Below, one piece after another: positions 36,704 through 47,103 of a DNA stretch of 64,000 bases. The notes below the pieces were generated by a model. The model was not told the origin of the DNA. It did no database searches and saw nothing but the letters and a program-made list of their open reading frames with translations. Every line of letters starts with the position of its first letter. Position 1 is the first letter of the stretch. Source of the DNA: Gnetum montanum (taxonomy: Eukaryota > Streptophyta > Gnetopsida > Gnetales > Gnetaceae); the NCBI GenBank assembly GCA_015680685.1, contig MNCI01011788.1:102211-166210 (forward strand). The letters run 5' to 3'. The position numbers and the translations under genes are program-made.

Positions 36704-37541
36704 TGATGAGTGGTGAGGTACCCCTACACTCAACCATATGAATACAAGCGTTTTCACACGCAATCTAGTCGAACTCTGTAGAAGGACTAGTTATGGCACC
36801 TAGATCGTTAACCTTAGGTCGCAGTTCGTTGTCTTCCCACCTGGACTAGTATTATATTTGTCACGTATGATTTAGTCCAGAGTGAGGTGTATGATGTGTT
36901 CCTAATCTAACCGCTACTCCTGATGGCAATGAAAAGTAATCTTAACTAAGCTAAGCTAGGAGGGAAAGGGTAAGAGAACCTAATCTAGCCTAAGTGCAAT
37001 GAGAAGCTGATTCCTTGATTATCCATACACATCTTGGACTTCATGCATGACTACCACTGGGATTACCAAGCGTAGATCCTAGGTACACCACTCGGTTACC
37101 AAGTAGCCACACTTAAATGCTCGTAATCAAGTCGTACTCATTCGGCGTTACTAGGAGTTTAAGGGTGAGAGAGAAAGCGGTAAATAACAATTAAATAAAC
37201 AAATAAATAACAAAGTGAATGCTGCAATGATGAAGTAATCTTGATCTTTATTGNTTCACCCTTAAACTCCTAATAACGCGGAATGAGTACGACTTGATTA
37301 TGAGCATTTAAGTGTGGCTACTTGNCAAGTACGTCACACTCGAATAAAGAATGTCATACAATTACATTCACCACACTGTGGGCAGACACAGGGAAAAATA
37401 ATCTATCTCTGGAGGTATCAAACTACCATAGCTTCACTACTTCTACTCTAGGATCCTCAACAAGGGAGAGCTACTTCTTATTTATAGACATTGCAGCGGA
37501 CTGCGATATCGCAAGGGAAGACTCGATATCGCGTCCCATCA
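36704..37541 (-). repeat. 5' LTR of element A
   Basis: Plus-strand ends are TGATGAGTGGTGAGG and GCGTCCCATCA. It matches 29200-30042 with mainly C/T and G/A differences, but carries a 70-base inverted segment between Ns at 37254 and 37325 and has a shorter palindrome array (37502-37535) than its partner. Confidence 0.88.
37254..37325. other. N-bounded inverted 70-base segment (probable assembly artefact)
   Basis: Bases 37255-37324 are a near-perfect reverse complement of 37098-37167 in the same LTR. They replace the roughly 17 bases seen at this point in the partner LTR (about 29750-29766). Single Ns mark both joins. Confidence 0.75.
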
Positions 37542-37546
37542 CTAAT

Positions 37547-37914
37547 CAATGATCGATTGCTGAGAACTTGGCCAGGAGGATGAATGACTATCATGAGTTT
37601 TAGAACCTTGTAAATACATTCAATATTGAATGGAAATAATTTAAAGCATGGTTTTTCAATGCCAAGGAGCTATTCCCAACAATGCCATGCCCCTAGGACA
37701 TCCCAACACTAGCCCACATTAGCAAAGCCACATGGACTATGTACGACCCATGCAGCAAGGAAGAAACAATGAAAGCATTACTCGATGCTTTCAAGCTCCT
37801 AACAAAAGCAACAACAGTAGTAGGATAGATTCAATTGCCTTCACCACCACAAGCACCAAAGCCTACCAAATAACCTTTAATGCCCTCAGAGCCTCTATCT
37901 CCTAGCACTATTTG
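37547..37914 (+). pseudogene. Extra 3' ORF of element B, C-terminal part after element A
   Basis: Continues the frame broken at 29199. AACTTGGCCAGGAGGATGAA and the following bases match 2280-2300 of the truncated family B copy. It ends in a proline-rich tail (PPQAPKPTK; then PSEPLSPSTI and a stop near 37912). Confidence 0.65.
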
Positions 37915-38130
37915 AATTTCACCTCATCTTTAGTAATCTAAGGGAACCTACCGTTGATTATTGTAAAGATGTCCAATTCTATTATCCTAGATACCAATTT
38001 TGGAATTCCGTATAATCCAACACTTAGAGTGTATCAATTAGTCAAAGTTAGTTACTCAATAATTCCATACCTTCCCAATTTTTTAAGAAGCTTGATCTTA
38101 TTTTTATTCACTTGAGGATGAGTTTTCACT

Positions 38131-38144
38131 TTTTTGTGGGGGTA
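38131..38144 (+). other. Polypurine tract of element B
   Basis: TTTTTGTGGGGGTA directly precedes the 3' LTR start TGATGAGGTG. Confidence 0.8.
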
Positions 38145-38998
38145 TGATGAGGTGTTATTGACTAGCTGCATCAACAAGCATGGTCGATGCAGCCCTATCA
38201 ACATTGATGCATCAACACGAAGTCAAGTTAAGCTTATATAAATGCATGCATCTACTACATTTATGGCATGTTAAGTTAGTAGTATAGCCAAACTCTTGCA
38301 ATTTTCTTTCCTTAGAGTTAGAATATTTTCTAAGTGTCAGTAGTATGAACTAAAGAAATTGTATAGATCTTTATTCGAGCATAATGTACCTGAACACATT
38401 GATGTGAACAACAATGAAGATGAGATTCTTGACATTCATTGCAGCACTTGAAATATATTAATATTTCTTACTTGCACTTTTTTCTTTATGAATTTTATAT
38501 TCTTATCTTAATTAATTAATACATTTGATAATGAACACCTAAGTACAACCGCTTCGAGCATACCATTTAATGCTTAGTAATCCAAGCAGTGGCCATTTGG
38601 TATGCCTAGTAATTATCACTTGCTAACCTAGTAGCATTAATACAAGTTTAGGATGTGTACAGCAAGTGGGCCTGGATACTTATGTTAGGATAGTTAGCCT
38701 TAGAACCGTAGGTAGCCAAGATAGTTAATTATCAACCATTTAGCTTTCTATGAACACTTAGGCTAAATAAATATAAAAAACACATATATAAATAAATATC
38801 ATATGCCTTAACTCACACTTAACCATACATGAGAACCTACACAAGTGAAAGTTAAGAAGACAACAATCACATGGCCTTCACGTTCATCATCTTTGTCTAT
38901 AGGTACACATAGGAGCTAAATCCACAAAATTTGACTAGATCGCTAGTGCATGCTTGTGATTCATATGGTTGGACAAAGGAACTACTCACTACTCATCA
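38145..38998 (+). repeat. 3' LTR of element B
   Basis: Starts TGATGAGGTGTTATTGAC and ends ACTACTCATCA. It carries CATTGATGCATCAACAC-type palindromes upstream of CTTATATAAATGCATGC (about 38234-38250) and is partnered with 17603-18488. Confidence 0.85.
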
Positions 38999-39003
38999 TC
39001 AAT

Positions 39004-39560
39004 GAAAACAAAATAGAGATTCCTATTGTAAGAAAGATTATAAGATTATTTAAATTAAATAATTAAAAATGATAAATATAATACAAATGAAGATATGAAG
39101 TAAATTAAAAAGGAAGGAGAGAGGGGTCAATCTAAAATTTTTACTAATTTGAAAAATAAATAAGATATAATAAGGAACTAATAACGTAAATGCCAAAACT
39201 ATTCTAGTATCTTTATATGTCCTTATGCATATGTAGTCTTCTAAATTGTTTAGACTTTATGCAAATGCTTGCAAGGTTTAGGCCCAAATCCAATTTGAAT
39301 TTGGAAGCAATTTTACATTCAAAGAAGGAAAAAAATTTAAATTGAAATCCAATGTTAATTCTAAAACTTACTTTGAATCCATTATTAATATTTTAAAAAA
39401 TATGAGTTTCTTTTTAAATCTAATGTATGAGTTGTAGTAAAGGTTTTTAATTTTATATGTATATTCATTTCTAAATTGAGATGCATTATTTTATATATTA
39501 CTAAAACTGAGGTTTTATTATGTTCAAAGACCCAAAAGATCTATTCAACAAATATTACAT
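39004..39560 (-). repeat. AT-rich LINE 3' region
   Basis: 39420-39530 matches 47010-47110 (TTATATGTATATTCATTTCTA and TGAGATGYRTTAYTTTATAT-like segments), a stretch that accompanies LINE remnants elsewhere in the window. It is therefore likely the 3' untranslated part of the LINE that follows on the minus strand. 39004-39390 shows nothing recognisable. Confidence 0.45.
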
Positions 39561-41059
39561 TCATATCATATAAACTAACTATCGACTCAATAAAGTGGTC
39601 AACTAACACTAGATTTAATAAGAAATGATTGTATAGACTTTTTATTATAATATTATATTTCTATCTCAAATGCTCAATATGAGGGCAACTAAGAAAAATG
39701 TGGTTCTCATCTTCAAGATCTTTTAAACAACACAGCCTACATATCTATTCTACCATAGCAATTTGCAACAATCTTTCACTTTCTATTTTAAGATGACATG
39801 AACTCAAATCAAGCCTATTGATAATGAACTTCTAAGTTTTACTAATTACCTTGTATATATTCCACATAAAAAAAATTTCTTAACTTCTATATTTAACCAT
39901 AACTTTGTTAAACGTCTCTACCAGGCTAACTTAAGAATATGCTACAAATTATTTTTTACCTCTCTAATGAGATATTCCAATCTTCCACCATTTTATCCCT
40001 TGAAAACACCATCCTACTCTTTGATCTTTAAGAATTGCTTTAAAAAATTTAATATCTTCTATTTTTACCAATTTTTCAATAGAAGCAATAAACTAACAAA
40101 TAGCTTTTGCTTCTAGAAAAAGTAGATTACATCAATTTAAAGTTTCACCTTTAATTTATTAAGCAAAAATATCTTCTATACTCTTTGAATAGCCTTCAAA
40201 CTTTTTGTAGTATGACCTACTCACTAAATTATGCATCCATATAACACAATAGGATAAATGACAATCTAAAAGATTTGTTTTATGACCTTCCAAGTCCAAA
40301 CTCCTAATGCCTTACATTTATTTTTAATTGTGTATATAACTTTTATTCCTCCTATTAATCTTTCCTTAATGCATTTATCTCATAAATAATTATTCACATA
40401 TTGAAGACCCAAGTATCTAAAAGAGTCCACAACATGTACATTCTAATCACTAAATTTCTTGGTATTTCTTGCATCCCATATCATCATTTTAGTTTTCTTT
40501 ACATTAACTTGCAAACCAAAAAAATGCAAAATTATTCTAAAATTTGCACTATATTAGATATACCTTTCTCACATGTAGACATTATAGCAATATCTTTTGC
40601 ATATAGAAGTTCCCTACTTGGAAATCTAATTGTATAGCATGTCTATGCTCTCCATTACACATCAAATCCTACAACTAATCAATGAAGAGACCAAAGAGAG
40701 TTGGAGATAAAGGACATTGTTACTTCACCCTAATTTTTCTCCAAAATTTAAAATTATTTTTTGATTCACTATCTTTAAGCTCAATCATAACTTTTTCATA
40801 TAACTTATAAGTCATTACTATGAGTTCTATAGAAAAGCCTATTTTATTTAGTCATGGCTATAACCTCTTCAAATTCACTGAAAAATAAGCTTTCATAAAA
40901 TATATAAAGAAAATAAATAATTTTTTTATTAGGCTTCTTTACAAGTTTGATGTGATGTCTAAAAGTGACAAGATGAAGATGATTAATAGTAGACTAGTTT
41001 TTTCTAAAACCTACTTGGCAAATTAGTTGAATGTTATTTGTTTCTATGCAATTGCTTAT

Positions 41060-41760
41060 GCTTCTTTTGGAGGGCGTTGGAACTTGAAATAAGTGAAACA
41101 TAGGTACACCCTAAGATTTATAAAAGTTTAATAACTCAGTGCTACCTAGTAGATGTTAATTTACACCTTAATTTAGCAAAATAATAAGCTGACAATAAGC
41201 AACAAAAGTAAGAACTCAATCATGAAATTGAAAGAAATGCACTAATAACAAAAGAATTACTTTGGTGAAATTATATGAAAACTCCTGTGATGGCTTTAGC
41301 TCCTAGCAAGCCTTAATTCTGATCAAGTATTACAAGAGAAAACATTCAATGGAAAAGGCCTTAGATAATGGAATACTTGCTCCCTCTCTCACTTGATCAC
41401 TCAATGTAACTTGATCCCTTGATGCAACCTTGGTGTTTCCCCATCCTCAACCCATCATTTATATAGTGATTTTACAAGCTAAATAAGGATGGTGGAAAAA
41501 AGAAGAAAAAGACAAAATATACCATTACATATACTAAAATAGTACGAGAATCATTTTGGCAGGTTTGGTAGGGCATAACCGTTATATGCAATAGGGCAAG
41601 TTTGTGCTCAAAATAAGCAACACAACCGTTATCGTAGAATCAAACCTATGACCTAGGGTTACTAGGCTAAGAATCATACCACTAGGCTAAAGCCACATTG
41701 TTTGCTTATACTTATTTTGAGGATAGTACCCAATATCATAGTAAAAATACTACTTACAAC
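41060..41760 (-). mobile_element. Insertion inside the LINE reverse transcriptase; contains a tRNA-like SINE head
   Basis: LINE RT motifs stop near 41765 and resume near 41040, so this stretch is foreign to the LINE. On the minus strand 41696-41632 reads TTTAGCCTAGTGGTATGATT (box A-like) and, later, GGTTTGATTCTAC (box B-like), resembling a tRNA-Pro-type or SINE head. The exact ends and a target duplication were not established. The total length is greater than a simple SINE. Confidence 0.4.
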
Positions 41761-42469
41761 TATCATATGATACTTTAACATGTTTTTGTCACCTTTCTTA
41801 TAAAAAAGTATTGCTTTATTTATCATCCATCTTTTAGCAAGTCTATTAACAACAACAACATTTAATTTTTTTCCAAACTTCTATGTGAATAAATAGTCTT
41901 GTCTATTTAAGTAATTCAACATCTAAACCATCTATATCTATAGCTTTTCCACATGCTAATTTGTTAATGTCATCTGTAACTTCTTCTAGGGTAAAATGCA
42001 AAGAAGATTGATAAAAATCATGACAACAAATGTCATCTTTCCCTAGAAAAAAGATTACTATAAAATGCACAAACATCATCAAATTGATAATTTAGTGGTG
42101 TAGAAACTTTACTTCAGAAAAATTTCCAAAAATTCTTAGTCTCTTTTATGATCATATAGACAAATTATTCTTGTTTTACTCTAACAAAACATCCTTTTGT
42201 ATTTCTAACAAGGTACTTATACCTCTTGACCAAATGATCTCTTTGTTCTTTACGAGGATTTTTTATATCATTCCTAGCTTAGATACAATCATCATCAAAT
42301 TGATTATTATGAGCTTTATGTTTATGAGCATGATTGACTTGCTTAGTAGCCTCAAGCAATATTTTCTCTAAATTCTTACTATGTCTATAGGAAATCTGAT
42401 GATTTTGTACTACTTTCTTATATTTATATTCTACCTTTGCAAGTAATCTTGCTTGAGAATTTTGGGTTT

Positions 42470-42514
42470 CTTTTCTTTCTTTCTTTTTCTTTTTTTTTTC
42501 TTTTTTTTTTTTGC
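42470..42514. repeat. Pyrimidine-rich (TTTC)n/poly-T tract
   Basis: Runs of TTTCTTTCTTTC-type and poly-T sequence over about 45 bases; a simple repeat inside LINE-derived sequence. Confidence 0.8.
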
Positions 42515-42950
42515 AACAAATTATATACTAAATTATAAAATACATTCCAAATGATGATGATTAGATTCCACCAACTCCTCTCCTATTATAACCTCTGTAA
42601 TATATTTGTATGATCACTAGAAAATAAAAGCAAGTCAATACACAAGTTACTTTGAGGTACTATAAATATAAAGGATGTAGACCATGGAAATCTGGTGAGC
42701 CCATTGCAAATGAGAAGATATAAAGTCTTTGCCTAATCCAAAAAATTTTGTCACCTTCTATTGATGTTACTATCTACAAAATGTCAAAACCAATTATTAT
42801 AAGCAATGTATATGTTACCAATTTCACGTAGCCATTAAATAATCTCTATTTTCTGAAAACCAACTATAGCATTAAAATCTCCACAAATAAAAAATAATGC
42901 AAGCTAAGTTATGGGATCAAAAAGATTTGAATTTAAATCTAATTCATAAT

Positions 42951-44175
42951 TGGATCTAATATGTAGATTCGAACTTAGATTTAGTTACAAAATGGATTAA
43001 ATAAAAGGTTTTAAATCGACAATAATTGAATGAGATTGAATAGGTAATCAAAGGTCAATTAACTAAAAAGAATTTAAATTATGTTCACAAAAAACCTATT
43101 GGATTTCTTGTACTAGATATATTAACATAGATTTGTCTTGGAATAAGGTACACAAAAGTAATTTAAATAACTGAGCTAAATTGTGGACTCTAATATTCTC
43201 TTGTTTTTTTATAGTATTAGTCCTAAAGCATTTTAGGAAAAAATATATGCTTCTCCAATGATATCTATAAGTAAAGATGATATGTATACTCCTCTATACA
43301 TAGGATCATGTAAATAATTGGTTTTGCAACTAAACCACCTCTTATATGGTTAAATAATATTCTTTCTTTCTTATCACATCTCTAAAGGTTTTTTATCAAT
43401 TGTTGGTTAAGAATATTTCATAATTGCTTAGAATCACTAAAAATATCTAATTAAATATTCCATCTTTGTAGCTAGGCTTTAGCTTATTTAAACCATCATT
43501 GATCTTTAGTTTAATTTTCAAGAGTACTTTGTAAGATTATTTTGAAGTCCATAGGAGGGGATGGGGTATCAAAAGTGAAATAATTTGACTATAAGTACAC
43601 CTTAAGACATATAGGCAACAAGATATAGTAGAAGAATTATAAAGGAATATAATTATGCTCTTTTTTTATTTTTATGAAGTCCATAATTTATATATATAAG
43701 TAATAAATTGACAAATAGACTTTCTAATAACATATTTACTTTGAATTAATTAAACAAAAATCCTATTTGGATTTCTTTAATTTCTTTCACTACTTGTTTC
43801 CCAAAATAAAGCCCCAACTACACATCTATACAAAAATAATTGGTTGCACCAATGTGCCAAAAGCTTTTTAATATTCATGTAAAGATTTTCTACATGTGAT
43901 TTGAAGTGCATTGAAAGCTTTCTAACCTCTCTCTATCCTTTGAGATGATGCATCCCTAAATATTAAAATATCTTAAATCCAAATATTTATTTGAAAATAC
44001 AACCTCAATCTTTTTAATTAAATATAAAATCAGTTTTTCTAATTCTATACTTTGTAACTTTAGCTTCCTCAACATTAACTTTCATTATAATAGAACAAAA
44101 TAAACATGCCTTAAAAATCAAGATTACGTCATGAGCATAAAGCAAATTTAGTGCAGTATTATTTGAAGCAATGGA
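42951..44175 (-). pseudogene. Second LINE remnant (RT end and downstream part)
   Basis: Minus-strand translation gives LNLLYAHDVILIFKA (a LLYADDVxLI catalytic box with Asp to His, about 44155-44110), KVNVEEAKVTKYRIRK, then a CNQLFLYRC block (about 43850-43820). 42951-43840 recurs at 47104-47905. The frame has many stops. Confidence 0.5.
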
Positions 44176-44199
44176 CTGATCTAAAGGTATTAACTCAAT

Positions 44200-44520
44200 C
44201 CATGTCTCCGACTTATGCAGGAAAAGTCTAAAAGAGAAAAAAAGCAGAGAAAAAGAACCTGCTATCCTCTGAAAAAGAGGCATAGTTCGTAGAAACGCTT
44301 TCAGAAATATCCGTATAATTTCGAAATACCGTGGAATGTCAGCTTTATTACGGAAATTACTGTAAATGTGACTAACATCAATCATAGCCGGTCCGCAAGG
44401 CATGGCAGCATAATCATTTACGCTGTAAAGCGTAAACATACATACAATAATCCGCTGCAACATCCTGGTGCTTGCCGCAAGCACAACCACCACTGTCACC
44501 GTCAGTCCTGAACATAAGCT
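44200..44520 (-). other. GC-richer block with an unrecognised minus-strand frame
   Basis: An open minus-strand frame continues from upstream of the LINE fragment to 44499. It starts with GTG; the first ATG in frame is near 44463 (MLQRIIVCMFTLYSVNDYAA). The segment 44290-44500 has more CpG and balanced composition than its surroundings, and translates to FRNKADIPRYFEIIRIF-like residues that are not a known transposon motif to me. It could be a fragment of a host exon joined to LINE sequence. Confidence 0.2.
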
Positions 44521-45280
44521 TAAATAATCTCAATCATCTCATCTTAATGCACATAACTGTGTTAGAGCGATAGCGGAAATCCAGCCCTTATTTTAAGCAC
44601 AATCTCAATAAAGTTTGGTATGGTCCATTGAACTCTGGCGTGACCAACAAAGCCATATGAAAAGCAAGAAAGGATGCCTGGTGGGGAATCCCAGTTTTAA
44701 ATATATTTAAGCTCTTCCCTAGTCACTTTCTATCATGGCGTTAGGTTCTTATATTAGTTTTAAGTACAAACCTAACCGCCAGAATCAATATCAAAGAAAA
44801 CATGAGTGAATCCTTTACGATTGCAAGGTAAATCGTATGCACAACACATGCCACCAAGCCCAGAGGTTCGGTTCCGAGGCTTCGACTTGGGGCAAACGCA
44901 AAAATCTTAACTTGCAAAAGTGAACAGTTTGTGTTTAATTATAAAAAGCCTCAAGTGTTTGTAAAAGCGATGACATTTGGACGTTGATTGCGATTGAAAA
45001 TGCCACAAACCATGAGTTGTTCACGTAAGGCCCCTCCACCAACTGCAGGACCTTCTCATCTGCTGATTTCCTTATTTTACGAACAACACTTACTTGTTTC
45101 AATCTTTGCATCAAAAAGAGTGTATAACTCTTTTAATGCTAAATTCAGAGTTTAAAACAGTGAAACAAGAGAAAAGAAAATCGTCTAAAAGATGACAGGT
45201 CACAGGCAAACAATGGTTGACTGGGTTGAAATGCAGAAAGTTGCAAATTACGGCGTACCTGGAGAAATAATCATATTTTG
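44521..45280. other. Intergenic; no gene recognised
   Basis: Mixed composition, with an imperfect hairpin at about 44733-44778 (GGCGTTAGGTT facing AACCTAACCGCC) and no convincing ORF. This stretch is absent from the second duplication copy. Confidence 0.4.
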
Positions 45281-46150
45281 ATTATTTTTCTAACCAGAAA
45301 ATCTTGGCGATAGAATATGGATAAGCCTGGAGTTGCAGTGTTGCACCACTAAGCCTACTTGCCGTGCCTGTGAAGCCATCGTAATGTGAATGTAACCCTG
45401 TGAGACCATATGGCTCTGGGTTTTCCATTTTTGCCATAAAATTGAGGTAAACATATCATCCCCAAATTTGAAAATGTGGTGTCGGTGTAGATTATCGACT
45501 GCATATCCTCCATGGCCACCCAAAACTAGTGCTGTCAAGCCTCGATATGGGTAGATACGAATCTCACGAGGCAAGGAAAAGTGCAGAAAGAGACGTATAA
45601 TTCATCGAATAGCCTGCACAGAGAGAGCTGTAGAACAGTGGAACACACACATTCTTCTGAATTCTGATACATACATGTAATGCAATATCAATGAGTGAAT
45701 GTTTATGAAATGCATGCATCATACTTCAATTATAATCGCTTTTCCCGTGATGTTCCTGCTTCTTTCTCCACTACATAGGTGGGGAGAACATGCATCAGTG
45801 AGTGACCACCAAACCACCAATGCAAGTGAGCCAGCAAAGAAAGCCATCACATGAAAAAGAAAAAAATTTAAAAAAATAAAATATAACCACATCCACACCT
45901 ACAAAATAAGTGTAGAGTCTATAATTATTGCGTTGCCCTCAGTCCATCACCATGGTCTGAACATGACCATTTTCCAGGATTTTCTTTCTCTACTCTAATT
46001 GTTTGCCATCATCCTGGCCTACTGAGTTGTCTTGGCTACTAGCCTTTCCATGTTTTCGGAAAATAATGTAATTTCGGAAACTTCAGGGTACGAATGTAAC
46101 ACGGCAATAACCAAAGTCTACCATTGACTGCACAAGTTATCAACAAACAC

Positions 46151-46203
46151 TTAACTATTCATGAAAACTTCCGATTCCTATTCATGAAAACTTCCGATTC
46201 CTA
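46151..46203. repeat. 23-bp tandem duplication
   Basis: TATTCATGAAAACTTCCGAT followed by TCC occurs twice in direct succession with no mismatch, suggesting a recent slippage event. Confidence 0.85.
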
Positions 46204-47103
46204 TATGGACAGGATTACCTTTATGATAATTTTTAATTTTGAATTGTGATACTTAACCATATTTATGTTCAAGACATAGAGTTAATATCTCATTATTAGA
46301 TATTTTTTTATAAGTTGCATTAATTCATCATTGTTATCTTATACTAGTCTCAACAAAATAAAACTTCTCTTCACAATTTGCTTTTATTGAGAGCTAAATC
46401 CTTGTCTATTTCCAGTTTTTTCATACTGTCTAAGTTGCATTAATTTTGTATGAGTAGGGTAGAGCCTTTTCTCCTCAATTGTAAGTGGCAAGGCACTAAA
46501 ACTAAGTAAGCTTGGTAAAGAAACTTAATTGGTGTGTGTAAAATTGGAAATCAAAATGAAAATATTTTATTAGGTCCTCAAGAGACTTGAAAGGGTGTAT
46601 AGGATAAACAAAAAAAAAAGAAGGGAAAAAAGTTTACAAATTTTTTATATATTCTTGCTAAGTTTCAAAAGCCTTATCAAGGAAGTGTCTAAAAGTTGAT
46701 AATTATAGCTAAATAATTTTAGCAAATCTTTGCTTCAATGCCATATTTAAGTCTCAATGAATTAAAAATAACATTTTTAATTACATCTACAAAGAATCTA
46801 TATGTGTACTACTCTCGTAGAAATATGTTGATTTAAGAGGTAGTGTGTGACCCAACATGAGCAAAACGATTGCAACCTTAATTAGCATTGTACTTGTAGT
46901 AAACATAATCAAAATTTTAAAAAAACAAAAGACTACACATGTACAACTTTAATTAGCACTATAATTATAACTATCATAATCAATTTTTCAAAAAAAATAA
47001 ACAATAATTTATTTTTTTTAATTTTTATATGAGTTTTTGTAAATGTTTTAACTTTTATACATATATTTATTTCTAAAATGAGATGTGTTACTTTATATAT
47101 TAC

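Larger units (their letters stand above)
29200..37541 (-). mobile_element. Element A: gag plus extra-ORF LTR retrotransposon, no visible pol, nested in element B
   Basis: LTRs at 29200-30042 and 36704-37541 are flanked by a perfect target duplication CTAAT (29195-29199 and 37542-37546). The interrupted ORF of element B resumes just after it. Read on the minus strand: 5' LTR, PBS, gag (36660 to about 34690), a 406-N gap, a spacer, an internal promoter (33460-33390), the extra ORF (32926 to about 30200), PPT and 3' LTR. No protease, RT, RNase H or integrase motif is present in the readable part. Unless the gap is far longer than 406 bases, the roughly 4 kb of pol is missing. Its LTRs are more alike than those of B, consistent with later insertion. 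Confidence 0.88.
17603..38998 (+). mobile_element. Family B element: large Athila-like LTR retrotransposon, split by element A
   Basis: LTRs at 17603-18488 and 38145-38998 are flanked by TCGAT (17598-17602) and TCAAT (38999-39003), a target duplication altered by a single CpG-type transition. On the plus strand, in order: PBS, gag, protease, reverse transcriptase, RNase H, integrase, a non-coding spacer with an internal promoter, a long extra ORF, PPT and LTR. Subtracting the nested element A (29200-37541 plus one 5-bp duplication) leaves about 13.0 kb. The PBS type, FMDD reverse transcriptase and a 3' extra ORF fit the Athila/Tat lineage of Ty3/gypsy. All reading frames are broken, so it is dead. 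Confidence 0.85.
39560..42950 (-). pseudogene. LINE remnant with endonuclease, reverse transcriptase and zinc-binding C terminus
   Basis: Read on the minus strand, the ordered motifs are: endonuclease block FICGDFNAIVGF (about 42905-42870) and CNGLTRFPWSTSFIF (about 42710-42660); RT block EEVTDDINKLACGKAIDIDG (about 41985-41930); YKKGDKN (about 41825-41800); QVGFRKN (about 41020-41000); QCPLSPTLFGLFID (about 40718-40675); a degenerate catalytic box YAKDIAIM (about 40605-40580, Asp to Lys); and a zinc-binding end CRLCCLKDLEDENHIFLSCP (about 39745-39685). Order and spacing fit an L1-like plant LINE. Many stops show it is dead. The RT is interrupted by about 0.7 kb near 41060-41760. Confidence 0.7.
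42951..46540. repeat. Tandem segmental duplication, copy 1
   Basis: Matches copy 2 at 47104-48870 in the same order: LINE 3' sequence (42951-43840 / 47104-47905), CTTGCCGTGCCTGTGAAGCC (45359 / 48009), AAATGCATGCAT (45708 / 48250), GTGACCACCAAACCACCAAT (45801 / 48398), GAACATGACCATTTT (45958 / 48540), and GGTAGAGCC/GGATAGAGTG (about 46455 / 48810). Copy 1 has an extra 1.35 kb (about 43845-45195) and about 0.35 kb near 46080-46430. Confidence 0.7.

Noticed and set aside
41632-41696. Functional tRNA gene (tRNA-Pro-like)
   Set aside because: Box A and B resemblance is clear, but acceptor and anticodon stems do not pair properly; SINE head or tRNA pseudogene fits better.
45290-45574. 95-codon minus-strand ORF (MPREIRIYPYRGLT...) as a gene
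   Set aside because: The frame is not preserved in the duplicated copy at 47930-48150 and has no recognisable domain.
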